A stretch of 64,000 bases of DNA from Dimorphilus gyrociliatus (Eukaryota > Annelida > Polychaeta > Dinophilidae): the NCBI GenBank assembly GCA_904063045.1, contig CAJFCJ010000020.1:1542916-1606915 (forward strand). The letters run 5' to 3'. The notes below the pieces were generated by a model. The model worked only from the letters and a program-made list of their open reading frames with translations, ran no database searches and was not told the origin of the DNA. The position numbers and the translations under genes were made by a program. Shown one piece after another: positions 22,900 to 36,100 of this stretch. The first letter of the stretch is position 1; each line of letters starts with the position of its first letter.

Positions 22900-25800
22900 T
22901 TAAATATCAAGTTTATTTAATTCGGTCAATGCTAAGTAGGTATGATAATCGCTTTTACTTTCTTCTGTTTGAGAGAATTCCTCTTTCCAATTAGTGTAAT
23001 TTGGACCTAAACTAATATCGTCAGTCCAAAAGGATTTATTAGCTTCTTTAACAGCCTGAAAGATATTTCATATGAATGTAATTTTATAGATTTAAACATT
23101 TGTCGCAAATATAAAAGCAAATTTTTACTTTGATTAATTCGCTCTTTGATTGTACAACTGAATTTTCTGAGTTTTTCTCATCTTCAACGTCGGGCATAAA
23201 CGGTTTGTTTGATACGAGTGACAAACTCAATTGTAGAGCGTGGCCATGATAATTTTCAACGTTTATTCTTACCTATGATGGAATATACTGTAATTTAATT
23301 ATCTATATAATTAGCTTTAAATACGTACAGTCACGTGCTGGAGGAGAGTGTACTCTTGACGTTTTGAGCCTGTTTGTACAAGGACACTGTTTTCTTTTAA
23401 ATTTAATGTACCAGCAACCCATTGTGTTTCTCCCTTGTTACTAACTTCGACCACCAGATTCTCCTTGTTCTTTAAAAATACTGCACCCTTAATAGCATAA
23501 CGTGGGATGAATACTATAAATCCATTATTACGTAATTGCAATACAACAGCATCTACTACGCATGTCTCATCATCAGATTTCTCTTTAAAGAATAAGGATT
23601 GGAAAAGTTCCTGAGATTGTTTTTGGGCCTGTTGGGCTGCTCTATGTTTGCTATTCATATGTTCTGCGGAAGTTTGTAAATCAGCATTATTCATAAGATT
23701 ATCTTTGCCAGTTTCGTCAATAGCTGCCATTAGGCATCTATGAACAACAACATCGGCATATCTTCTTATGGGAGATGTAAAATGGGTATAGTATTCAAGG
23801 CCTAAGCCATAATGATTAAATAATTCTCGATTCAATGATCCGGTCGAAAAATATGCAGCATTAGACATAGCCTGAGTAGCCAAAATTCTCATAAGTTTGT
23901 TAACTACTGGATCGTCTATGTCAACACAGGAGTCTAACGAAGCCGCTAATTCTGCATTAGACTCAGTTTGTATTGTGAAATTACGCGAGGCAGCGCATTT
24001 CCTGAGAGAATCGAAGTGTTCCTGCCGCGGGGGTGGGTGGTGCCTTAGCTAATAATAAACATAAAATACACATGAAATCGTATTCATGAAGGTGCAGATT
24101 AAAAAAATTATATATTTACCAAAGCGTGAGACGGAAAGGACTGAAATATCTTTTTAGCAACCCAATGATTAGAAAATATCATACATTCTGCTATAGTTTC
24201 GTGAATTTCCAATGACTAAGAAAATGCAATATGTCTATATACATGTGTCATTAAATATTTCATTATCCTTATTTTCAAACCTTTTTCGGTATAACGTTTT
24301 TAATTTTCTCCTCTTGCATTTCAACTTTTACTTCAGAACCTTCTAAAACAACTGCGCCCTCTTCAGTTCTTTTTGCTTTAAAATGCCTTGCTATTTCCAT
24401 TAACTTTATAATAGACCATCTTAATTCTTCAATTCTATATATTTTAATAAATATATAAATAAAAACCTTTCTTTACTTGTTTAAAAATTACCTTAATTCA
24501 ATATCTTTTTTATCGTACTGAGCCATTTCGGATACATTTGCCATTATTTCTTCATTATCTAAACCGTCTGCAATCTTTTGAGCAATTTCGTAGAAAAGTT
24601 TATATTTGGATCTTATAACTGTTCTTCCGTACCAAACATCTTCAACTTCAAAATTTTCATTCATTTTCCATATAACGCTGACAGCATATCTAATAAATAA
24701 AAGAAAAATTTTCTAAATATGTGTAGAATTATATATTAAGGTTCATAAATTTTATTTATGTATACCTGTCAACACCACTAAGTAAGGAGCATAAATCTCC
24801 ACTAAGAACAGACGGAAGCATATCATAACGTCTATCAGCCAAATAGACGCTGGTTGAACGCTCCCTAGCTTCAACATCAGTTAGAGATCCCGGTTGAACA
24901 AAGTGAGTTACGTCGGCTATGTGAACTCCCAGTTCCAGTTTATTGTCCTCGATTTTCCTATACAGTACAACAAAGGTTAAAACTAACTCGGCTGATCTGA
25001 ATGCTAAACGGATTCCTACCGAATTGATAACGTATCATCTACATCTTCGCAACCAATAGGATCAATACTGAATATAAGATGCGATTCTCTTAAATCTCTT
25101 CTCTTCTTAATCTCTTCCGGTGTCATCGTCCACTTTTCCTCCTCATTATTAACAGGCATTTCTTTCAGCTAAGTTTGTAACGGTTGATTGATATTATTAC
25201 TGTAATTTCAATGCGATTAAAATACCCACAATTGATTCACTAAACGGACCAACGTTTAGATTATTCTCTATTAATAGAGTCTTTATTTCAGTTTCCAATT
25301 CACCAGCTTTTCCTAAACTACGGACAAAATGACCATTTGGATATTGGCTGTCCACTTCCCACGAATCAATGCGAACTACAATTTTATGATCTTTAAATGC
25401 GCCCACTAATTTCGTGCTAAGTCGTATTTTTGGAATTCTCCAATCCCAAGGTCGAACAATAACCTTCTCAGCTTTACCCGTAACTTTTACTTGCTACAAT
25501 AAAAATAAAAATATCATTATTAGTATGAAGCAAACAAATTTCCCTTCATTTGCAGTTTTCTACCTGATCTGTTCCAAAGCTGGCTACATAATCTCTCCAA
25601 TTTCTTTGCAATATACCTACGACTTTACCCGTAGGCATCTTATTTGAACTGGAATTATCCTCGACGTCTTCTAAAATAAAAGAGTAACGGCTAATGATTA
25701 CGGAAAATCGACAATAAATAAAAGACTGTTTTACTTACTTGTTTCATTTTCCTTAACGAGAACAAATATTCTAGACTTCCATTGGCTCTTCGGGTAAAGT

Positions 25801-27040
25801 TCAACAACGATTCTATCGCCATGTATAGCTCGGTTTCTATTAGCTTGTCCTGGTATAAGAATATCAGATTCTTCACCTCCTTGTTTACTTGATAATCTTA
25901 GTAGAGAAGCAAATATAGCTAAAATTTTTTTTATAAAGATTGCAAAAACAGAAAAATTTACCCTGATCGTTTGAGAAAAGCTTCCGAATTTGCACAGTAC
26001 CTATTGACATTTAATACACCCTCGACAAAACGCCCAGACTTAATACCCGCTTCAAGAACTTCATTAGGTAAATAGCCAGCTATTTCATCTATTTAAATAA
26101 GTAAACAATTTTTATAAAGTACCTTTATATTATACATCGAATTGATGAGTTACCAGTTTCCGATCTTTCCTCTAAAGCATCCTTTATACTTTCGTAAAGG
26201 TTAAAAGCACCTTCCCATTCAGAAAAAAACGTTTTTAGATATTCTTTAAAAGTAAGAACAAATATATTTGGAGTTTCTCCTTCGTATAGTTCTTTCATCT
26301 ATAAATAATACGTTCATTGTTAATATGCAATAAATATTTGTTTACTACTTTTGGATCCTCGCTTAAAATGACAAAAGATGTTTGTCCAGCCAAATGATTG
26401 TAATACCATACAGTAGCATTGTAGACGCTTCTGTGTAAAATAAAGAGAAATATAAGTATTGAATAGAAAAAGATTTTATATTTAACCTTCTTCTCCAATC
26501 AATTATGCTTTCTCCTTTCTTTCGTTCTACGAAAGCATATCTTTGAAATTCGTTGTAAAAAATTGCGCTTTCTTTAAATGGATTATTAACAATTGACATG
26601 AGGGATTTATGAAGCCTCATACTACCCTCGTGTTGTATCTAAACCATTGAAACGATAATGAATGTTTTAATTCAATAAAATTTCATAGAAATCGTATTAA
26701 AGTACTTACAAAATAAGTTACTGTTTGCAGGAAGATAATACCTCGAAATTCAGGCATTTCCAATAGTTCCATATAATTTTTGGCTAATAGACAATCTGGA
26801 ATTATATAATGACTAGCCCTATCTTTGTTTGGCAGTCTGTAGTCTTGTTTGCCTGATGAATTGGCATTGTTTCAGTTTTGTGTTTGGTATGAATTTTGAA
26901 AACCTACTTTTCTCGATACAATCGCTTAAACACAATTTACTATGGCAAGGAATATCTTCTCTTAAATATTGTTCTCGAACTATCCTAAATGTTTTTCCAA
27001 TAGGATTCTTTAATTGAACTATTTTATCCTTTTTAAGCAT
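22900..27040 (-). CDS. DIS3L: DIS3-like exonuclease 1 (cytoplasmic exosome RNase)
   Basis: More than a dozen short exons. The start at 27040 opens [25 protein letters not shown] with the CHSKLC motif typical of DIS3L. A PIN-like domain ([35 protein letters not shown]), cold-shock domains ([42 protein letters not shown]) and the RNB domain follow. RNB has [16 protein letters not shown], with the metal-binding aspartates, and [18 protein letters not shown]. An S1-like domain and a tail ([12 protein letters not shown]) end it. It should be a processive 3'-5' exoribonuclease of the cytoplasmic exosome; in humans the DIS3L PIN domain is not an active endonuclease. The catalytic aspartates are intact. 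Confidence 0.93.
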
Positions 27041-27382
27041 ATTGGTTGTGTTATTATATCCTATTATCGCTCAAGGTTAGTTGAAATTGCTTCTTGTTGA
27101 TAAAATAATACACTATTGATACTTGCAAAAATACCAAATTCTTAATAAAGTAAGATGTTGTTAGTATTGCATAATCTTGTGAAAATGTTTTACTGAGTCA
27201 ACTAAGTATTACTTGCCCATGTTTCCCTATTGAGACACCGTAGAATTAGTAATTGAATAACTTTCGAAGGTTGAGTGGAAACTCTTTTTTTGATTAAAGT
27301 TTATTAAATAATTTGGTGATTAAAAGTTAATCTAGAAAATATAATAGAAATAGAAAAAGATTTAGTGTAACTTTGTGTCTAA
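27041..27382. other. Intergenic region upstream of DIS3L
   Basis: AT-rich, with no coding sequence recognised. It must hold the DIS3L promoter and the 3' UTR end of the fibrinogen-domain gene, which lies on the same strand. Confidence 0.45.
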
Positions 27383-29132
27383 TTAAACATAATTGATAGG
27401 CTGAACTTTCATTTCTACACGTTTTAAAGAATATCTTTCTCCCGCCTCCTCTTTAAATGTATACCAAATTATACCGTCGGTCTCCTTGTCTTTTGGATTG
27501 TAATATCCACTCGTATAATAATAACCAGTTAGAAAACTACTGAAGCTATCTTTAAACCACCATCCTCCTTCTAAGATATGAGCCAAATTTCTTTCTGAAT
27601 GATCGTTATCATTATCTTCGGTACTGAACATCATTCCATCGTGTAGACTCATACAATTACCAGCATTTCCTGTGTAGCGTCCAATTTTTAGTCTATAGTT
27701 GCTTTCAGCCGAGTCAACTCTAAATTCATCATAGACAGCATACTTATAATTGCCTTCAAAATCCCACATATCAATCCTCAATCGACACTTGATATTTACG
27801 GTTAATAAATGCATAAATTCATTACCGGACCAGAATTCACCGTACGGATTACCAAAACCATGGACGTAATCATTCCAAACTCGTTTAAAGCTAGTACCAC
27901 CATCAATACGTCTCAGTAGAACTGTCCATCCAGAAGTGTCAGTCATGTGACAGTACACATCAAAGAACTTATTTGTAAGTTTATCTGGAATTACCCTATA
28001 GACTGAGCTAACTCTATGACCCCTTGTGAACAAGTCATTACAATCTTTGGGATATTTCGAGTTGATTCCTGCCAATGTATTATATGATGCAAAATTTCTA
28101 ACAAAATCCTCTACAGACTTTTCGTCTAATTTTCCTATGTTGGTTAGAAGTCGTATCATCTCCTTTTGTATTTGTTGAGTGGATAATCTTAATCTGCTAA
28201 CGCTTGATGCTAAACTAGCTGTGTTCGCGCTTAATTCTCTATAATATCTCTGTAATCTTTCTACTTCGGCTTCTAAATCCGATAAAGCGCTTCGATTCCA
28301 TGAATGATTATGCCGTAAGCCATTCTTTTCCTTAAAAAAAAAATACATCATTTCCGTTTATGTAATGGAGTAATTTCAGCTAGATTTACATTGAAAATTA
28401 CTATCTTACACGTTTAGAAGCTTGCACCTTGACTTTTAGCTTTCCCAGATCTCTCCTTATCTCTTTAATATCTTTTTGTGATTTTAGAATCGACAGTGAT
28501 GAGTTTTTTAGTTGCTTTATTTGCAATAAAAATTCGGCCCAATAATAGGAGGAATCTTCCTTAACCTGTTCTACATCTTTTATAATTTGACGAAGAGTCT
28601 CATTTATCTCTTTGACATTTTTTAGATTAGAACTATCCTCAAATTTCGAAACGGCATTTAAACACACCCGGTTATGATGTCTTGTTTCGTGTAAAACATC
28701 TATTTTCAACTGCAATAAAAAATCAATGTTGAAAGCAAATACTTTAGGGGATACAATTCAATAGATACCTTTAAAAATTTCTCATCTAATGACCTGGCCA
28801 TATTATTTCTTTCGAATGAATAAATAGTTACCGCACCGTTTAACTTGTCTGTTAAATTCCTATTATATAATATCTCGTTCATAAGTTGACTCCTTATCAT
28901 TTGCATCTAAATATTTTTCAGTTCAATTGCGTTTATGATTAGAAATATTACTCACCTCCTTTTCAATAGATAGTTGGGTAATATTCAGAGAAAATTCCAA
29001 TTCTCTTAACTGCTTTAATGCATTTGCACTTGGTTTCCAAACATGAAATTTATATTGACAATCATTTTCATAGTCAGTTTGATAACTGTAAAGGGGTGAC
29101 AGAACTAAACTTAGAATAAGGAAAAGCTCCAT
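27383..29132 (-). CDS. Secreted fibrinogen-related protein with coiled coil
   Basis: Four exons: 29132 to about 28957, about 28907-28771, about 28709-28408, and about 28332-27383. A signal peptide (MELFLILSLVLSPLYSYQ) precedes roughly 250 residues of heptad-rich coiled coil. A C-terminal fibrinogen-like domain begins at PKDCNDLFTRG and includes FDVYCHM, GWTVLLRRIDGG, FWSGNE, YRLKIGRYTGNAG and a Ca-binding-like STEDNDND. The first disulfide pair is present. The usual second pair, around the WWY segment, is not: NLAHILEGGWWFKDSFSS has Leu and Phe where Cys is standard. The protein is probably a secreted oligomer like a ficolin, tenascin-R or angiopoietin, binding glycans or pathogens; its ligand is unknown. 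Confidence 0.87.
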
Positions 29133-29497
29133 CGTATGCTTTTAACAAAATGAATAGGTAAGCGCATGTAGAGATCCAAGGTGATTCGAAATCTAAAAAT
29201 TCTTCTGTGGTTGGCCAAAAGAAAATGTTCTATACTGTCCTAAGCTTTATAACAAGGAGATAACCCACAGCATTGGTAAGGTGTAAAACTTACCAAGGAT
29301 CAGAATGAAAGAGATTAATTATTTACAATAATGCCTCTAGCTACGCCTCTTAAAGTGATAATAAAGAGAATTGCGTGCTTTCAATAGCGTCTTAATCAAG
29401 CAATTAATGCAATTTAAATCGACCGCGTATTGCAAAGGTTACGTGTTTACTATTATTTTATTTTATTACTTCAAAAAAAAAAGAACAAAGTTTAAAT
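29133..29497. other. Intergenic region between fibrinogen-related gene and EIF3D
   Basis: Both genes are on the minus strand. The gap holds the presumed promoter of the fibrinogen gene and the EIF3D 3' UTR; a TTTATT stretch near 29457-29466 reads AATAAA on the minus strand. The antisense His/Tyr-rich frame that begins here is only the mirror of the acidic EIF3D tail. Confidence 0.5.
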
Positions 29498-31768
29498 TTA
29501 ATTTCCGTCTTTCTTGCTATCATCGCTATCGGCACCATCGCTATCATCATCACTATCACTATCATCGTCGTCTCCTTCCTCGTCCTCGTCATCATCGCTT
29601 TCAAAGGTGCTTGCTGGAATCTTATAAATTCTAATTGTTGGTTTGTTAGGATCTTTCATTATCAAATATTTTCCGTCATCCAATTTCATGCAGGTGTCGA
29701 TAATAACACGGAGAATTCCCCAACAATTATCCATTTTTAAATTGATTTGATTGGCAAATTCTGCCGGCTTGAACTGCTGGGTACCGAGGATTACGTGCCT
29801 CGCAGAATCTCTTACATTCAATCTATTGGAATTATTTTTAAACTAGATTGAGAATTTAGAAATATTATAATTCTTTACCTAGAAACGTAACCAAATTTAA
29901 TTTGGTCGGATCCACTTAACAATGCCCCTACTGTCCACTTAGCTAATTTGCATGAATTATTTTTCAATTCAGTAGCTAACACAGCTCCTCTCTGATTATC
30001 TAATCTTGATCGCCAGTCAACGCCGTTGGATGCTTTGGAATCCCATTCATTTAGCGCTTTAATGCTCATTTGCTGGATTGATCCATCAATAGCTTGCGTT
30101 ACAGCATCAACTTCACAGCGGGCAACAAGCTCAATGTTATTTCCTAAATCCCATTTTCTATATTTATAAGCAACAGATGCTATGTCTCCTTCAGTTTCCT
30201 CCTCAAAAGGATTAGTTTCCTTAAATTGATGACGTTCGCCACTCTGTCAGACAAAAAGTGTAATAATTGCGTGTTACAGGTAAATAATGTCTTTCATTTG
30301 AAAATGAGAGATTAAATATTTAAACGTAAGTATTTTATAGCATTCGAAATGAAAGTCTACACTTAAAATCGAAATGTAGACTGCAGGAGAATGCGTTAAA
30401 AAAGTCGCCTGCTTACCATTTTAAGCACTTGTTGCGAAAAATTGTGATTTATGAAAGCCGCTTCCATAGCTAAATTATGTGGTGAATTGATGCTCAAACC
30501 CTCTTCTTGGGGTGTTTCGGTGGCGGTTTCATTAACAGTCAATTGATCTATCGAGGTAGAAATATAAACATTGTCTTTCAGAGACAAATGAATACAAACC
30601 GAAGTTAGAGTCATCACGTTTATCCAAAAAGAGCTTATTTTTAACTTTCTGGACAACGATATCCCATGAATATACCGAACGTGTACAACACATAATTGTT
30701 GCTAAGATAGAGTCAGTAGCAAAGACATTTCCTTGTTTAGCAAGCTGTAATAAAAAAATAACATTTTTAATGAAAATTTCCTTCTTGATTAAATATATCT
30801 ACTTTTCTTATAATAGGGTCCTCAGTAGTTGTAACTTTATGGAATACCCTATTGATTCTATTAAGACGTCTCTCAGATTTCGTTGTTATTCGATCATATG
30901 ACTTGTCATAAAACTCTAGCGAACCACATAATTTCCTGGCATAAATGAAATTATATGGTTAATGTCTTAGTAGTTTAAGAATCTGATTCAACTTACAAAT
31001 CTTCAGGTTCATTTATTGTTGGCAATGAAAGTTTAGCTAATCTAGGGAAGTCCATATCTTCCATGAATTTCCAGGATTCGCGAACTTGAACAGAGGCCTC
31101 TCGATTTTTTTGCTGTGGCTTTCCATAATTCTTTTTTGAATCTTGCATTTGCCGACCATATTGTTTTTGCCATTTGCGAATTTGTCTTTGACGATCTCTG
31201 AATATTTCAATAAAATAATATTGCATTTTGCACGATGTAAAATTTGTTACTAACCTTTCTCTACTCTTTTGAGATTTTGTCAAAACCTGCATCTGTTGCT
31301 GTTGCAATTGTCTTCTTTCACGTTCCTTACGCATTTTCTGGTATTGCGTATACTTAACACGATTCCTTTGATAGATTGATTTTTGTTGACGTGTAGTGTC
31401 AACAAGTTGGAAGGAACTCTCATCCTCCTCATGATAATACGCGTATTGAGTAGCATTTGCACCAAATTGGGATTGATACTTATCTGTAAATTAGAGCAAT
31501 AAGTATATGTAAGATTATCATTAAAAAAACAACTTACTCAAAATACGCCTATCCTGATAAGTTGATCCATACCAGTCTGCAACCTGTTGAGAAAAACAAT
31601 AAAATAAGAAATATGCTGATACTCAGTATATTTTACACGTAATACCTTTCCCAGACGGTCACCTTTTGAAAAAGGTTGGTAAGGCATATCTTTAAACTGT
31701 TCCGGCAATGTACACGGACCCCAGCCGTCTGGGTTATCCTGAATAATAGGAGGCACAAACTTTGCCAT
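29498..31768 (-). CDS. EIF3D: Translation initiation factor eIF3 subunit D
   Basis: About eight exons start at 31768 ([19 protein letters not shown]), which is nearly invariant in EIF3D. The order is: N-terminal segment with [16 protein letters not shown], a Gln/Arg-rich stretch, and the large cap-binding domain ([95 protein letters not shown]). The tail is an Asp/Ser-rich acidic run. EIF3D is the 5' cap-binding subunit of eIF3 used in selective, eIF4E-independent initiation. Nothing essential appears to be lost. It is head to head with DCTN3, 219 bases apart, in a likely shared promoter. Confidence 0.96.
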
Positions 31769-31987
31769 TGAAGTTGGCTATTATTCAGTTATTTCCTAAT
31801 TAATAAAGCAGACTCAGTTCCGACAATATCCACGCTGCCGATATCTTCCGGTGTGGTCACTTTCAGTACGTAGTCACAAGAGATCTTCAACAATTTATTA
31901 GACAGGCAATATTCCTCTGTATGATAAGTTTAACACCAGACTATTCCTCGCTCTTTCTTAATTCTACAGGAAATAATAATCCAAAAT
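31769..31987. promoter_or_regulatory. Likely bidirectional promoter, EIF3D/DCTN3
   Basis: A 219-base gap separates two divergent start codons of housekeeping genes. A CTTCCGG (31845-31851), the complement of an ETS-type CCGGAAG site, sits near the middle. No second regulatory motif is obvious. Confidence 0.5.
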
Positions 31988-32981
31988 ATGGGAACTAGCT
32001 TAGACGCAGTGACCTTACTTGAACAGCGTTTAGATAAATTGGAAAGTTTAGTTCTCGGACCTAAAGGTAGCGGTAATGAGAATTCTGATGTGAGTTTCTC
32101 TCTTACTACATCTGCTTGTTTTCAACTGTTCTTAAAATTCGTTATAGAATATTTTATATTTATTTTTTTTATTTTCTGATAGATTATTGGATCTGTTGTA
32201 AAGTCTAATGAAAAACTTAACCTTGCATTAACTGGGAGGCAGAAAATTATTAACTTGTTCAAACAACGTATGATTTAGATAAACTAAACAACCAAAATAA
32301 AACTTCAATTTTATTTCAGTTGATGATTTAGAAAGTTATTTAAGTTTGGAATATTCAAAGAAAGCTTTGTTGTCTAATCGAACCAAAGTCGATATTATAG
32401 TCGCAGGTAGAAAATTAAAAAATTATATATATTTAAAAATGATGCTGATTGAATTCGATAGAGGAAGAATTAATGAAGCAAAGTACTGAAAATCTAGAGA
32501 AGATCAAGGATTTATCGAAAGCTCTAGATAGTGAACACATAAAATGTAAGTAAATGTGTCTTTTTACGCAGCTTTTCCTCAATATTTTCTATTTACCTCC
32601 AACAGCTGTTTCTTCTCTAAATGGTAAACTAAATCAATTATGCGTAGTTCACCTCCAGCAGAAGGTTTATTGCATACTATTAATTTAATGAATAATTTTA
32701 TTTTTAATAACCGAGAGTATAAATTACTAAATTTTCAGGATGCAGCTAATGACTATTCAGCTGAGGTAAAAGGTCTCTTGGAGCATTACAATAATATCGT
32801 ATCCTTTTATCATATTTAATGATTTGTAAACATAATTATACCAAAAAGACATAAAATATGATTACCAATTTTTCCTTAGCTACATTTTAAATAGATTTTA
32901 TTGTTATCGAAACAACTCTCCCAGTACAATTCTATTTTAACGAAGATGGAAAAGGAAAAAGGGAATTCTGATGAATCTTAA
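31988..32981 (+). CDS. DCTN3: Dynactin subunit 3 (p24)
   Basis: Six to seven short exons rebuilt from splice sites. The start is MGTSLDAVTLLEQRLDKLE (31988). It continues to LGPKGSG, LNLALTGRQKIINLFKQ, DDLESYLSLEYSKKAL, VAEEELMKQS, LDSEHIK, LNGKLNQLCVVHLQQK, VKGLLEHYNN and LSKQLSQYNSIL. These match p24 in order and spacing over about 180 residues. The protein is mostly helix and anchors the shoulder and sidearm of dynactin, which activates cytoplasmic dynein. The stop is at 32979-32981 and an AATAAA lies at 33104-33109. Its head-to-head partner is EIF3D; the cadherin is tail to tail. Confidence 0.9.
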
Positions 32982-33171
32982 ATGAAGATAGGAGACTTTT
33001 ATATTTTTTTTCGACTTGGAAAATGAGATAAACATTACAAGAAAATATGCTTCTGTCTTGGTTCCTTAAAGCGGTTTATAATATTTATTGCTGTATAATT
33101 CGAAATAAATTTGTAAAAAATAAAATAAAAATGAAAGAAATGCTTGAGTTTAAAAGAAATAAGCGGTTTGT

Positions 33172-36100
33172 CTAAGTTGTACTACTGGTGGGGCGTTGTA
33201 GTATTTTGTAAGGTAACGATACGAATGGTACCGTAATGAAACCACCCGATGAAGTTGATTTCATAGTAGTTCCATCACTCAAATAAGCACCAATCTGTTG
33301 ATCTGTTATTTGCAGAGTATGCGGTGGAATTGAAGCGTTATTTTGCAATGTAGATTCGCCGTCGTCATTCTGACGAGACACTAATGGGGCAATTATGCGT
33401 ACTTGCTTGGAATCGTTAGTCGTACTTTGATTAGTGGCGAAGCTCTGTGCGTTAGCCGATTGACTATTTATCACGTAAATATCGTCATCGGATAACATGT
33501 CCCTCAACGAATTTGAAGAGCCCTTGTCGCTATAGTCTAGTATCATTCGTCCTTCTTGCATATCCTGCTCGGAAAAAATATTTTTTTCAATCCTATCCAT
33601 GATAGGAAATTAACGAAGTGAAAAGATTAATACTTACGAAACCCTTATTCACATTGTCCACAAGGACATGCTGTTGTTTATCTTTACGACAGCAGCAACA
33701 GCAAAATAGTATTATAAAAGAGAGAAGAGTCCAAATTATAAATATTAAAATAACCGCCAGAAGAACCCAAAGTATTTCCAGTTCGGCACCTGTTTTAGAT
33801 TTCTATTCACGAAATAAAGAAAGAAGATATAACTCTTAGTAGTAAGATAAATTTTCAAAAGCTACGAAATTACTTTGAATATAATTCCTAGATTGGCTAG
33901 CTCATCTTCTCCCTTCACAGCTCCAACATCTATACCTTCTCGCAACACATGAATTACAACATCCGTTCTAAAAGATGTATTTCTCGTTATTTATCTCGAT
34001 TAAACAGTTTAAAGATTATTCTTACTTATCAGTGTTAACTTCTCCGGAATTTGTTACATGCTTTCCAACACGAATCACACAAACCAATCCATTCCTCTCT
34101 GCAATCTTCTTCATGTAATAGTTAAGTTTATCAAGGACAACTTCTTCCTTCTCGTTTATTGTTACAACTTTTTCCTTGCTGTGTTCAGTTACCCAAACAT
34201 TCACATAGCGTTCTGCAGATGATGTACTAAGAGTATTACTCGCCCGTACCGTAATATTATGTAATTTTTGAAGCCTTCTATCGAAAACTGATGCGGTCGA
34301 TAAGAGGCCACTTTGGGAATTTAAAGAAAAGAAAATTTTTGACGAATTTTTGACTAATCTATATTCTAAAGCATCCATATCATCTGGATCTTTAGCTTCT
34401 AAAACTAGTAAGGGTGTTCCTATTTTTGTCCTATCTGTTACACACACATCTTTAACTGAGTCGTCAAATTGAATATCTTCATCTTCTTCATTCTTTACAT
34501 ATACCGTTACTCTAACTTTCGAATTATCTTTGCATTTACAGTTTGACTTTAAACTGGCTTCCGCAGGTTTTGTACTTGCTTGTATTTCGAAGACATACTT
34601 AGATTGCTTCTCATAGTCGATTTGTCCTTCTATTGCAATTATTTCGCCTGTAGATTTATCAACACGAAATGGTAAATTTTTATCTTTTAACAAGTATTCA
34701 AACTGGGCATTTTTTCCTTCATCTCTATCAATTGCTCTGACTTTCCCAATAGATGTATTAACTTGTATGGATTCTGAGACGTAAAATTTATATGGAATGG
34801 AGCAGCAATTCTAAGAAAGAAAGTATATATAAATATTCCATATAAAGCTATTGACAAAAGAGCATAGGACGCAGCCTTACCCTATGGGAAAGAAATTCGG
34901 GCGAATGGTCGTCTATATCAGTGACATTAATAATTAAGTATTTAGTTGCAGTTTTCGAAGGAATACCATTGTCTTTGGCCTGCACTACTAAAACGTGGAC
35001 ACTTTTCTTTTCCCTGTCTAATCGTTCTTTTAAATAGATCTCTCCCAATGACAAATCTATTTTAAACAATGAGGTTTCGTGTGACGGTTTTCCATCTTCT
35101 ATGAAGCTATATGTTACTTCATCTTTATCGTCGTCTTCTGCTACTACTTTCACTATTAGAGCTCCAGGACCTTCTTCCTCTTGCGTTTGAATAATATTAT
35201 TTTCCGGTTTTACAAAATATGGCGCGTTATTATTAGATTTTAAAACTCGTATATTGATTTTATATTTTGAAGATAGTTGTGTTGGCTTGCCTTCGTCCTT
35301 CGCTTCGATAGTTAATTGATAATTGTTTGACTGACCAACTAATGATTTTTTTACTTTAACATTCCCAGTATCTGGATCAATATCAAATATCCCATCTAAG
35401 ATAGAAAAATCAAAGAGTATGTCAAAGAGAGTTAGTGTTGCATTTAAAATATTAGTATTTCAAATTAATACCGTCGTTTCCGGATTCTATTCGATATTTA
35501 ACTTTACCATTGTCTCCTGAATCCTTGTCAGAGGCTATTACTTTTAGGAAACTTTCATCTGGAGATATTGTCTCAATAATATCTATTTTATCCCTTACAG
35601 TTTTGTCGAAGACTGGTCTGTTATCGTTCAAATCTCGCAAAAAAATTCTAACCTACAACAAACCAGAATCGAATATCATATTTCAAATAGCAATTACTAA
35701 CGATAACTTTGCTAGATCGAGAAACGCTGGTGTCTTTTGGGCTATCTGTCGCTGTAACCGTTAGATAGATGACATCTCTTTGCTCTCTATCCAAAATACT
35801 TGGATCCTTAACAGTTATTCTTCCCTAATTAATATATTAACATAATTTAGAATACTTTAGAGTTTTCGTACGAAACAAAAATTATTAAATACAGTTGTAG
35901 GGTTAATTTGGAATGCTCCTAAATCGTCGTTGAGTGTGTATGTAATATCCCCATAATTGCCATTATCTCCGTCTGTCGCTCCAACTTGAAGAACAAACTT
36001 ATTTTTCCCTAAATTCTCGTCGATGGTCTTATCATAGTTTATCTGAGAAATAAAAGGAAAGTAGCTATAAATATAGAAGTAATGGTACAGATTTCTCTTT

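Noticed and set aside
29371-29634. His/Tyr/Arg-rich open frame on the plus strand
   Set aside because: It is the mirror of the GAT-rich acidic EIF3D tail, not a gene.
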